A stretch of 64,000 nucleotides of DNA from Galeopsis tetrahit (taxonomy: Eukaryota; Streptophyta; Magnoliopsida; Lamiales; Lamiaceae). Positions 1 through 9,885 of the stretch are shown in pieces (the stretch's first letter is position 1; every line of letters starts with the position of its first letter). The notes under the pieces were generated by a model, which was given only the letters and a program-made list of their open reading frames with translations, made no database searches and had not been told where the DNA came from. The position numbers and the translations under genes are program-made. Location of the stretch: contig OY776123.1 in the NCBI GenBank assembly GCA_963675135.1, positions 2,234,501 to 2,298,500 on the forward strand, given 5' to 3'.

Positions 1-650
1 AATTTATTCATGAGTAAATAGGTTTAATATCAAGTTGTGTTTATCCATCAAAATTTTACAGTTTTCTTTATTTAAAAGAAACAAAACGTTTTGATCTATC
101 AAATTCTCACATAAAGAAAACAATATTTTACAGAGGATGTTCTTAACTAGAGCACGCAGTTCAGATAATCTTGAAAAGAAGGAACTAGATAGAGACTGAC
201 GCACAATAAAGCATTCAAACTCAATTGCTCAGTATACGAACAGATGAATACGTAGCATAGTGTGTGCATGGACTTGCATTAATTAAATTTTAGAGAGCCG
301 ATTCAAGTCTTACACGTGTAATTAGTACACACCTGTATCACATATTCTGCTTAAACTACAATAAAGTTCGTGCCAAAAATTACCATATAGAGAGTGAGAA
401 GTGAGATCATAACATAAAACTGAACTCCATGAAACTTACCATCAACAACACAGAAAATCTCCTCACATTAATATAAGATAGAACTAACGCAAACTTACGC
501 TTCAGCAATCAAAAACACACAATGTACCTTCCTGTTCAATCCTCATCACTTTAAAACGCATGGCAGACAGTAAAAAGAAAGAAAAACTCACAAATCTCAT
601 TTACCACAAATGTAAATTTGAAAACTCAAGGCAGAACCAGCGCACATCAC
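1..650. other. No gene recognised
   Basis: This AT-rich stretch has only short open frames on either strand and no recognisable domain. It may be intron or untranslated sequence of a gene that lies partly outside the window or extends into the GC-richer block at 660-950, but nothing in it proves this. Confidence 0.4.
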
Positions 651-659
651 AAAACACAC

Positions 660-1010
660 AGACCACACATTCGTAATTAAAATGCAGCCGAAAGAGGGGC
701 GATTGGAAGAATTACAGGAAAGTCGGATCCGGATGCGGACGGTGAGGCTTTGGGCACCAACATTGCCGGTGGAGGAGCTGATAAGGCGGCGTTTAGCTCG
801 ATCCGGCAATGGAGCTGCAATTGCAGATCCGGCTCATGCAAAGCCGGGACGCAATTTCGATTTGGCGCTTCGAATTTGAAAACCCTAAAAATGGATAATG
901 AGAGAGGAGGTGGCGGGAGTGGTGGGCCTCCAGAGAGCGCTTTTCAGCACTGGTCTCCCCCTTTTTTTTCTTTATGTATGCACTGTACTTTTCTCTTCGC
1001 AATAGTTTTG
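660..1010. other. Possible edge of a host gene (first exon or 5' leader), strand uncertain
   Basis: This block is clearly GC-richer than its surroundings and stays open in several frames. On the plus strand a methionine at 892 follows an AAACCCTAAAA context, common in plant leaders, and starts MDNERGGGGSGGPPESAF before the frame runs into low-complexity sequence. On the minus strand a Ser/Arg-rich frame (complement of 597-809) resembles an organelle-targeting N terminus in composition only. I recognise no domain and cannot choose the strand. It could also be a gene fragment carried by a transposon. The composition shift is seen; the gene identity is inference. Confidence 0.25.
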
Positions 1011-1130
1011 TTCCTGAATTCACAATACAAGGTAACAATGTAAGTTGGGCACAATTATTAACACCCAATTTTTATTATATACAGTCGAAACGGGTTAAGT
1101 TCGATGGGTCAGCCCGTCTCACCATACTTA

Positions 1131-1848
1131 AAGAGTAGGTAAGGTTTAAATGTATATAAACCCGTCAAAATCCAAACCTAAACGGATCGGTTCGTTAGGG
1201 CTTCAGATTGACAAAGTGTGGTAGGTTAGGGTTAGTCTACTTTATTAATTGTTAATTTTTGATAAAAATATATTAGAATTAGTTAATACATACGGAGTAT
1301 GTGCTTTTAAAAAAACGTGTTACCTCTATCTGAAAAATGAAGAATACGCTTTCAAAGGTACTTCGCTTCGAAGCCCTAAGATTGTAGTTGCGCCGCTTCC
1401 CCTTTGTGTGGCTTTTCTCGATCTTTAAATTTCACCGGTGTTTTTCCTCCTCGTTTCTCAATTTCGTCGGTGGCGGTGTTGAATAAAAGAGTATGTAAGG
1501 TTAAATGTATACAAACCCGTCAAAATCCAAACCTAAACGGGTCGGTTCGTTAGGGCTACGGATTTTTACAAAGTGTGGTAGGTTAGTCTACCTTTTTAAT
1601 TGTTAATTTTAGATAAAATATAATTAGAATTAGTTAATACACATGTGCTTGTAAAAAACGTGTTACCTTAATCCGAAAAATGAAGAATACGCTTTTAAAG
1701 GTTTTTCGCTTCGAAACTCTAATTGTAGCTGCGCCGCTTCCCCTTTGTGTGACTTTTCTCGATCTGTAAATTTCACCGGTGTTTTTCCTCCCCGTTTCTC
1801 AATTTCGTCGGCGACATCCTTTCAACTCTTGTCGGTGGCGGTGTTGAA
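1131..1848. repeat. Direct tandem duplication, 2 units of about 356 bp
   Basis: Unit 1 (1131-1483) and unit 2 (1487-1848) begin with AAGAGTA/AAGAGTATG and end with GGTGGCGGTGTTGAA. They share long matched stretches, including the AAACCCGTC region, the GAAGAATACGCTTT region and the CTTCCCCTTTGTGTG region. Small substitutions and indels separate them, so the duplication is not brand new. A looser third echo of the same TCACCG/GTCGG-rich sequence follows to about 1960. No protein is recognised in it. Confidence 0.85.
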
Positions 1849-2947
1849 CAATTGTATAGCTTCTCTCCTACCCCTTCTTAATTTGGAAATCTCACCGATG
1901 TATCTTCTCCTCAACACTCAATTTAACCGACGCCGTCCTTTTAACTCTCACCGACGTCGTATACTCAACTTTTTTTTCCCCCTTTTACTCTAATGAAATT
2001 CTAGAAATATCTATGTGTGTGATTTTTTCCTCTTATGTTAGGATGGGTGTATACTTGTATCCTTTCTCAACATTTGAGTCATGTAAAATCTTATATATAT
2101 GTATCAAATGAGAAAGGTAACATGTTCCATGAATTTTATATTTATGGTTTTTTTTATGTGCGAGGATTCTTAAAGTGTGGATTGGCCCAACGAAGCCCAC
2201 GACCTGCTAGTAGATGGATGAAATTTTCTCTTTATCGGCCCATATCGACAACTTCAAATACAAATATTCATAATGTTGGATAAAAATATTCTCTAATAAA
2301 AGAATTTAAAACATCTTTATTGATTTAGAAAAAAAAAAAAAAAACATTTATGTCCCTAAAGTTATGGGTGAACATAGTATTTTTTAATCACTCCAACCAA
2401 CTACATTGGCCCATAGTACATAGCTACTTGTAATTTTTTAAGTAAATTGTGGTTAAAATCTCAATGCAAACTGTGCAAAATTGAATTAAGGTGTGTATAT
2501 ATAATCATAACTTGACTATAGTTTTAACTTAATAATTTTAAAATTTTCATATTAAGATGACAATGAGTTGGATTTTTAGGTATCATCATTCACATTGTAA
2601 TATTAGAATGAGATAGAAAAATTAGAGTATGAAATTGAAAATTATGTGGTGGGTGCATTTAGTATTTAAAACAAAATGACATGGATATATTTAGAAATTG
2701 GTGTACAAAGTAAAAGTTTGGTTTTATTTTATATACGGTCTAAAGTGTCGTCCCGCCACCTCTCTTCTATTCGTCTTTGATATGATCAATGATCATTTCT
2801 CACCAACGACTCCATCTTTGCAGTAGTCGACTGGTATAATGACTCGTCGAATCCCTATTCCTTTTAGTTTTTTATGTTTTTTTATTTTATGCTAAAGTTT
2901 CTAGGCTTCTATGTTCCTCTAGGTTCTAGTTGTGGATTTATCTACGT
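1849..2947. other. AT-rich intergenic stretch, no gene seen
   Basis: Two 82-codon open frames occur here but show no domain and no codon bias distinct from the flanks. The stretch contains a poly-A run near 2331 and nothing else I can name. Confidence 0.4.
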
Positions 2948-2955
2948 CTTGTATG

Positions 2956-3843
2956 CAAGGGCGGAGCCAAGAATTTTTTTTATGATGGGTTGAATACCTT
3001 AAATAAAGAGACTAACGAGTAGAAGAAAACTGAAAGTATCGATTTTTTTTATTTAAGAGGTTTGAATTGGTAAATTAATTTAGGGTTAATTATTGGCCGA
3101 TGCTAAAGAAAATCCCTCAATTTTATTGTACACATCCCAACTATTATACACACCCTATATAAAATATAATTTATTTGTAAATTTCTACTTACATCTTCAA
3201 TCTTCAATTTTGGACATTTATACCCAAATTTTAAAAAAATCACGAAAAAACCTTATCCTCTAATGGAACGGAAGAAACGTGTGAACAAGAAAATCACAAA
3301 AATTTAAACCCTAGATATTGATAAAAACTAATGAAACTGTGTAAAAAAATGGAAATTAAGCGTACTAAATTTACACATTATTTTGAATATCAATTATGTA
3401 TGGTTGAAACTTCTTCTTTCAAAATTGAACTCACTTTTTTATTCTTCTTATTTTACGATTTTCTTCTGTTTCGTCAGTGAATAATAATTTTTCGTAATTT
3501 TTTAATTTTAATAGAGTTGGGTTATAGTATATAATTGCTTAAAATTGAGGTGTGAGTATTAATTTAAAAATTAATTATGTGGGGTGTGTATAGTAATTAA
3601 AGTCATAAAATGTGTATAGTAGAATCGGGTTTGTTTAGACGTTGTCTTTATTATTTAATTTAAATTTATGTAAACAATTAAATTCATGCTTACAAACAAT
3701 TTAACAAAATTGAATACTTATTTAATGATATAGTTTCGGTTTTGGGATAGGGCATTCTTTTTTAATGATATAATTTTATTTTTTTTACAAAAAATTGGGG
3801 TGGGCTACCGCCACCCTTAGCCCATGCTGTAGCTCCGCCCTTG
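2956..3843. mobile_element. Non-autonomous hAT-type transposon, 888 bp
   Basis: The element begins CAAGGGCGGAGCCAAG and ends with the imperfect inverted complement (CTCCGCCCTTG). It is flanked by a perfect 8-bp duplication, CTTGTATG, at 2948-2955 and 3844-3851. Eight-base target duplications with short CARGGGCGGAGC-type inverted ends are characteristic of the hAT superfamily. No transposase frame is present, so it would need one supplied in trans. The interior is AT-rich and non-coding. Confidence 0.88.
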
Positions 3844-3982
3844 CTTGTATGGTCCTATCCCCTTAGGGCATGTTTGATAATAAAGATTGATTATCTAAAA
3901 TTAAGATGATATCTAAACTTCACTAATCGTAAAACATAATTTATCATTAATTTAAGTTATCAAATAAGCAATAAAAATGATA

Positions 3983-4265
3983 CTCCCTCCGTCCCATATT
4001 AATTTGCATAGGTAGATGGGCACAAATATTAAGAAAGTGTAATAATGAGTGGAGTTTTGAGGGGTAATTTTGTAAACCTTTATGTATAAAGTAAAGAAAT
4101 GAGTTGACTTTTGTGTATGTGTAGAGAAAAAGTAATGGCATTTGTGTAAAATTGAGAATATTGTGAGGGTGGAGTTTATAAAGAATTTTCCATTTTAAGG
4201 GTGTGAAAGTTATTGTGGGACGTCCAAAAAAAGAAAGTGTGAAAGTTATTGTGAGACGGAGGGAG
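3983..4265. mobile_element. Stowaway-type MITE
   Basis: Terminal inverted repeats CTCCCTCCGTCCCA and the complement GACGGAGGGAG are flanked by TA on both sides (3981-3982 and 4266-4267). This is typical of Tc1/mariner-derived Stowaway MITEs. The right end carries two near-identical short copies of the GTGTGAAAGTTATTGTG subterminal segment, one ending in GGGACG and one in the true GAGACGGAGGGAG terminus. Confidence 0.9.
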
Positions 4266-4267
4266 TA

Positions 4268-4980
4268 TATAGTTAATTTAGGTTTAATGTAAACTAACAA
4301 ACATGGTCTTATGGTTTCTGTATTTCTTATTGTTTTGCTTAAGACTTTGTGACATATCTAGTAGTAGGCCAGATGCACTCAATCTCGCCTGTGCTGATTG
4401 AAAGGAGAAGGACGTTGAGATGTTGTTAAAGGACATTTTAGTGTGGTGCGCGTCTTTTCGCCAAGATTTTTCTTGTCGATGCTCTCGCATTTCTTCTTTG
4501 CACTTTCCACATTATCTCCTTACGGTTTGGGTAGAGGATGACTCTCTCTACTCGATGGAATACCAAGTTTAAACAATCTAAATACCAACTACCAAATTCA
4601 TCATAGTTCACAACCACTAAGTTCACCATACTTCCAAATAACAAACCATATAAATACTTCAAACTAAAACCTCATTATAAATCCTTGCATATTACACAAA
4701 ATCTTGTGAAAAAATGAAATAGGATTTTGGATAGTAAGCGATGAAAATGAAATAATAGAAGTAGGGTTTTAGATAGTAAATTACAAATAAATATATAATT
4801 TTTAAATCTTTTATCTATAATTTCAATATGTTCGACTCATACGATTTCCATTTTTTTTTTTTTTTAAACAAATTGATTTACCGAATTTCTAAAAAAAGTA
4901 TACGGAATAAAATAAATTGACCTAAGTAACCGAACATAATTAAACAGTTCGAAAATTCGATTTTCTAGACTTTGTCGATT
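4268..4980. other. No convincing gene; upstream region of the B3 gene
   Basis: A minus-strand frame (complement of 4438-4662, 74 codons) and an overlapping one at 4284-4490 show no recognised domain. The rest is AT-rich. The B3 gene promoter presumably lies in its right end, but I see no unambiguous TATA box. Confidence 0.35.
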
Positions 4981-5422
4981 TAAGGCCCTGGAGTGGGCCA
5001 TCCCGGGAGAATTGCCCTAAATTGCAAACAGAGCAAACCGCCCGTGCTAATTCCAATTTGCTGAAAACTGAGAGAGTTTTTCGGCCGTTCTGAGAAGGTA
5101 CGAACGATTCTGCCAATTTGGTTGAAATTTCAATTGAAGGAAATCAATCGCGTGTTTCATTTGCTGTGCTTGTCGAATTTTTATTAATTAAAAAAAGAGT
5201 CAGATTTAAATCCTGTAATTTATGAAGAAGTTGTTGAGCAAATTGTATATACATTTCCCCCTTCCGTTCATCTGCATTTGCTTTGCACTGGTTTAGAACA
5301 CCAATAATTTCTCCCTGATTTAATTGAAGTTTAAAAAAATAAATGATTTTGTGCTGAAATTTCTATAACATTGTTCAATTCAAATTGCAGAGAAGTCGAG
5401 GAAACATAACAAAAACAACACA

Positions 5423-6909
5423 ATGACGTTTTTTACACCCTTGAAATCTGATTTCAAGACCGAGCTGGTGAGTCTTTTTTGTATTGGAAATTTGTAATGG
5501 ATAATGGTGATGGTGTGCTATTTTTTCTTTTTTCCTTACTGTTATGAATTCGTATGTATTAGTCCCTCCGTCCACAATAAGTAGTCTCATTGAGAATGGA
5601 CACTTGTTTTAAAGAAAATTGTAGATAAAGTATGTGTATTGTGCGGTTCTTTGTGAATAAAGTTGATGACAATTTGAGTGTGTACAAAACGGAGAATATA
5701 AGTCAAATGAGACTACATTTCGTTGACGGAGGGAGTAGTTGTTTGTTTTCTCTGAAGTCCATATTAGTTCTTGTAGTTGAATAGTATTAGTTGCTTTCAC
5801 TAGACAGTATTGTGTTGTTTTTACTGAGTACTGTTAGTTGTTTTCATTGAACAATATTAGTTGTGCACCAGTTGCACAGTGAACCTAATGCGCACGAGAC
5901 TAGCTCATTGAGTATTGGCCAAGACAAAACGGCATCAAGAGCCAAGAGGAATAATTTGTTTTGAGATTTCATAGGTTGTATTTGCAAACTCTCATCTGCA
6001 TACATTTGTGCACCAGTTGCACGGTGAACCTAATGCACACGAGACTAGCTCATTGAGTATTGGCCAAGACAAAACGGCATCAAGAGCCAAGAGGAATAAT
6101 TTGTTTTGAGATTTCATAGGTTGTATTTGCAAACTCTCATCTGCATACATTTGTGCACCAGTTGCACGGTGAACCTAATGCACACGAGACTCACTCATTG
6201 AGTATTGGCTAAGACAAAACGGCATCATGAGCCAAGAGGAGTAATTTTTTTTGAGATTTATAGGTTGTATTTGCAAACTCTCATCTGCATACATTTGTGC
6301 ACCAGTTGCACAGTTAACCTAATGCACACGAGACTCACTCATTGAGTATTGGCTAAGGCAAAACGGCATCAAGAGCCAAGAGGAGAAATTTATTTTGAGA
6401 TTTCATAGGTTGTATTTGCAAACTCTCATCTGCATACATACAGTTGTTTAGGTCCAAAATCACTTTAATTATAATTTCATGCCACTGTAACAAAAGATTC
6501 AAACAATTAATTGGCACAGAATTAAACTAATCAATCAATTTTTGTATGCGCAGAATGGCTAGAATCTTTGTTTGTGTTACAATTATCCTATCCTATTCCT
6601 GATTTGTATCATTCTTATTTTCACTTGCAACATTTGTGAATTAGTCTGAGTTTTTGACAGGTTTTGCTACCCCGTTTCTGCACAGAGGCAATTGGCGACT
6701 ATTTAGTAGAAGTGGTGACTTATTTGGGACGGTGGGTGCTCGAAGTTAGAAATGACGACGGAAGATTTTACTTTCACGGAGATAAGTGGACTAGGTTTGT
6801 GAATAGCCATGAGCTTGAAGAAGGTGGTTTATTGTTGTTTGAAAATCTTGATGACTATTTTATTTTCCATGCTAACGTCTTTGATAGCTCTGGATGTGAG
6901 AAAATTTGA
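5423..6909 (+). CDS. B3 DNA-binding domain protein (REM-like), two coding exons
   Basis: Coding exon 1 is 5423-5467 (MTFFTPLKSDFKTEL) and ends at a GTGAGT donor. Coding exon 2 is 6661-6909, after a TTTTGACAG acceptor, and joins in phase 0 to give a 97-residue protein. Exon 2 carries the hallmarks of a plant B3 domain: LPRF-type start, VRNDDGRFYFHGDKWTRFV core, the ELEEGGLLLFE turn and a closing FHANVFDSSGC strand. REM-family B3 proteins are nuclear DNA-binding factors, but this one is little more than a single domain, so its role is unknown. An upstream leader exon probably ends at an AAG-GTACG donor near 5098 and rejoins at a TTGCAG acceptor near 5390. The 1.19-kb intron hosts a MITE and a 145-bp tandem repeat. 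The start codon follows an A-rich leader and is the first ATG after that acceptor. Confidence 0.8.
5562..5735. mobile_element. Stowaway-type MITE inside the B3 intron
   Basis: GTCCCTCCGTCCACAATAAG at the left and the complement of GACGGAGGGAG at the right form inverted ends, with TA on both sides (5560-5561, 5736-5737). Further in, AGTCTCAT and ATGAGACT extend the inverted repeat. Confidence 0.85.
5862..6439 (+). repeat. Four-unit tandem repeat of about 145 bp in the B3 intron
   Basis: Units start at 5862, 6007, 6152 and 6296 with TGTGCACCAGTTGCAC and end with TCTCATCTGCATACAT. Units differ by scattered substitutions and 1-bp indels only. Each contains the palindromic core TGTGCACCAGTTGCAC. 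The spacing is 145, 145 and 144 bp. Confidence 0.95.
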
Positions 6910-7906
6910 ACCCATTGCAATAAAGATTGTCATTTCATTTCTCATGCTATATGTATTTTGCCAGTGTTAGATTTTCTTGATCCTGTTTATGTTCCCTTTG
7001 GAATCCATTAAAGGACCTCCACTATACACCACAAAGATTGATACATTGATTGATGCCTAAGGAAAAACACCAGTAATTTGCTAAGGCTCAACATCAAGAT
7101 AGATGTATGTTTGAAATTCAAATTGATAATCAGGTAACACTAACAAAATTATTGTTAATACATGAAAGAAATAAATAAATTAATCCAAAAATAAATAAAT
7201 ATTAAGATTATAAGTTTACTTGAGAAATAAATAGAAAAATGGTTGCTCATGTAAGGCATAATATCTCTCAACGTGATTGAAGCTACGAACTCAATTTGGA
7301 TGGTTTCTTTGTGATTTGAAATCAGAAGTAGCTGTCACAGACTCAAGGTAAAACATCAAGCACTTGAAGAGCATAAGCAAAATATGTGTTAAAATTAGAA
7401 AATCTGAAAATTAAAGATCACATACAAATATGGTAAACAAAACATTCAAAAAATTGAGAGAAAATAAATGATACATAGTAACATATAAATGCAGGACAAT
7501 TCACTACTCTGAATTATGTGAGTGAATCAAAGTAGTAGCCGCCACATGCCCAATTGTATGCACAATCCGAAGCCTAAAACCACCAACACATCTATTGAGA
7601 GGGTCAAACAAATGTTCCACATCGAAAAGACATAGAAGAATTCATGGCTATAAAAGAGTGGATTAGTATCCCCATTGGTATGAGATCTTTTAGGGAAACT
7701 CAAAAGTAAAGTAGTAGTAAATGACCACAAAATATTACACAAAAATAGCTAGAAAAGGATAAATAATGAATGCATAAGAAATATACACTTAATAATTAAA
7801 ATCAGTAGAGAAATTAAATCTAAAATATAGATATAAATCAATATATAACCCATAGATTAATATTTCGAAACACATTTACTAAGAAAGGCATAGGATATTA
7901 TTAAGT
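6802..7906 (+). repeat. Segmental duplication, copy 1 (partner 17000-18094)
   Basis: From codon AAT of the B3 exon onward this copy matches 17000-18094 almost base for base, including the B3 stop codon, the downstream non-coding kilobase and a USE/TATA-like pair. The homology continues beyond (to about 10 kb here) but in the partner it is interrupted by a MULE-like element and then a copia element. No gene beyond the B3 tail is seen in 6910-8350. The open frame on the minus strand at 7527-7742 is kept in both copies only because the duplication is recent. Confidence 0.92.
7614..7656 (+). promoter_or_regulatory. USE-like plus TATA pair with Pol III-type spacing
   Basis: GTTCCACATCG (7614-7624) matches the plant snRNA upstream sequence element RTCCCACATCG at 10 of 11 positions. 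TATAAAAG begins at 7649, 24 bp after it. In plant snRNA genes this shorter spacing is the RNA polymerase III arrangement. The identical pair sits in the duplicated copy at 17803-17845. No recognisable snRNA follows, and TTTT occurs within about 50 bp, so any transcript would be short. Confidence 0.4.
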
Positions 7907-8359
7907 TTACCCTCATAAATAAACACTGACAAAGGTTATTGTTAATACATGAAAGAAATGAACAAACTATCCAAAAATTAATAAACATTAAGATTATAAG
8001 CTTATATGTGAAATGAATAAAAAAATAGTTGATCGATAAGAAGTTATCACTTACCAAGGGTATAAACATGCAAAACATAATACTGTATTTCTCAATGTGA
8101 AGGAAGCTATGGACTCAATTTGAATTATTTCTTGGTGATATGAATCAAAAGTATTTGTCACAGTTTTGAGTATGACATACAACAATTCCGGCAATTAGTG
8201 GAGAAACTATTGCCGTAATAAGAACAATTTGAAACTTAATGTTGATAAATGTGAGTGTATTGAGACAAACCCTTCATTTTTTCCAAATCTCCAATAGATC
8301 CCTACTTCAAGGACCCATGGATTTTTAAGTCTGAGTTTTAATGTATGTATTATTTATTA

Positions 8360-8640
8360 CTCCCTCATTTTTTCAATTATTTTCACACTTTATTTTTCGA
8401 GACGTTTCACAATAACTTTCATACACTTAAAATGAAATTATTTATAAACTCCATCCTCACAATATCCTCAATTTTACACCGATGTCGTTATTTTTTCTCA
8501 ACACTTATACAAAAGTCAACTCATTTATTTATTTTATACACAAATGTTTACAAAATTATCCCTAAAAATCTTCACTAAATTCACTTTTCTAATTTTGTGT
8601 GTCACTTCACATGTGAAAGAACTTCATGAGACGGGGGAAG
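8360..8640. mobile_element. Stowaway-like MITE, copy 1
   Basis: CTCCCTCATTTTTTC at the left and the complement of AGACGGGGGAAG at the right form imperfect ends flanked by TA (8358-8359, 8641-8642). Related copies lie at 21625-21906 (same duplicated locus) and, truncated, at 43640-43887. Confidence 0.75.
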
Positions 8641-8642
8641 TA

Positions 8643-9150
8643 TTATTATTATTGGAGATAAAACTGGGGTAGTGAAGAAGACTTTTCAATTTTATAAATA
8701 ATAAATATGTTATTTTAGTGTGAATAAAATAATGACATTTTAAGTAATGACATTTTATGTAATATTAAGATGTTTTTAGTGAATAAATAAAATTAAGATG
8801 GTAAAATGTGTTACTTACTAGAGTGATTAGAGTGAAAATGGAGGAATGATAGTTTGGATATATCATACCTGCTTAAAATACTCACCCGTTTCATTTTAGA
8901 TTCATCATTTGTAAGAAATGAATGTTTCAAATTAAATTAATAATTTTTTAATTGGATAATAAAACAAACAAAAATGGGATGGATGTATTTGAAAACGCAG
9001 GTGGGTGTATTAATTAATTCGTGGGGTTGAAATAATCGTGGACTTTTAACAAATATATAAATACTAACGAGCCGCTTATTTGTAATTGCTAAATTAGCCC
9101 AGCCCGTTTAACAATGTAAATTAATAACAAAAACAATAATATATAGTGCT
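8643..9150. other. AT-rich spacer between MITE and G-family unit
   Basis: This stretch is repeated in the second copy near 21,909-22,370 with short deletions. I see no gene in it. Confidence 0.5.
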
Positions 9151-9885
9151 AGGAAAAATGAATACAAATAAGATCGAAGTTTATTAATAGAATTTGCGTG
9201 GTGATGGAACCCGACCCGCAAATATTATTATTCACATAACACGACATAAACAACAAAAAGAGAAAAAGAAGAAATACATTAAAATAGATGACTCAACGAC
9301 ATGACGATAACAAAAAACAGATAAACGCGTCATCACAGAGATAGAGGACAAGACTTGAATTTCTTGATTCGGATATAATTCATTCTTCCATGACACCCTC
9401 AACCTCCCAGCAAAGAGCTAGGTACCTCTGCTGGTTGGAGAAGATGCCCTAGCTCCTTATCCTCCATACTCCATAGTGATGGTTACTAGGTACGTTTCCA
9501 CCTACATAATTAATTAGAAAAAAGAATTAACGGATCGACAATATACATATTATTTTTTGTTATTATCAGAATTGGGAAAGTATTTAGTGTTAATTTTTAG
9601 AGCTAATTAAGAAAAATTAAAAAAAAAAAAAAAGAATATAGATAAGAATTGAAAGTATGAAGATATGATTACATACTTTAGTGGACCAAGGCCAATGGCT
9701 AATATGGATTTTTGGAACATGGTGAGATGGAGTAAAGGGTATAGATGGAATTGATCGAATGAAAGTAGTAGTGAGTGAGTGAGTGTGGTGAGTGAAATAA
9801 TTAATAATAGGAGGTTGGATATATATAGAGCAAGTGATCGAGCAACATTCATGTATATAATATAATATAATATAATATAGCATCC
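9150..9885 (-). ncRNA. G-family transcription unit, copy A (TATA to poly-A signal)
   Basis: On the minus strand this unit has, in order, a short ATATA repeat, a TATA box, a CACTCACC-rich leader, exon 1, a GT-AG intron (9502-9676) with a poly-T run, a second exon of about 320 nt and an AATAAA. Conservation extends through the whole unit in at least five other places in the window. That conservation plus splice sites argues for a transcribed unit rather than random repeat. Confidence 0.5.
9486..9720 (-). CDS. G-family micropeptide, copy A (19 codons, spliced)
   Basis: Coding exon 1 is complement 9677-9720 and exon 2 is complement 9486-9501, giving MFQKSILAIGLGPLKWKRT then TAG. The donor is AAA-GTATGT and the acceptor TATGTAG. 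Upstream on the minus strand are a TATA box (CTATATATATCC, 9818-9828) and a leader shared with copies B and E, ending CATCTCACC before the ATG. Downstream exon 2 runs on as a conserved non-coding tail with a hairpin (CCAGCA...TGCTGG, near 9405-9435) to an AATAAA at 9180-9185. All copies keep MFQ at the start and KWKR plus one residue at the end. The unit could instead be a non-coding RNA with an incidental ORF. I recognise no family. Confidence 0.55.

Noticed and set aside
4438..4662. 74-codon minus-strand ORF near the B3 gene.
   Set aside because: No domain, no splice or promoter support, and overlapping frames of similar length exist, so it was not called a gene.
5862..6439. Regularly spaced repeats that might be read as a CRISPR array.
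   Set aside because: The units are 145-bp tandem copies without unique spacers, inside a plant gene intron.
7527..7742. A 71-codon minus-strand ORF conserved at 17,716-17,931.
   Set aside because: The whole kilobase around it is almost identical between the copies, so the frame is kept by recency of duplication and not by selection. No domain is seen.
9380..9470. The exon-2 tail contains CTAGGGCATCTTCTCC, loosely like the miR399 target-mimic motif of IPS1/At4 RNAs.
   Set aside because: Only the part pairing with the 3' half of miR399 resembles the motif. The seed-pairing part is replaced by unrelated bases, so a miR399 mimic is not supported.
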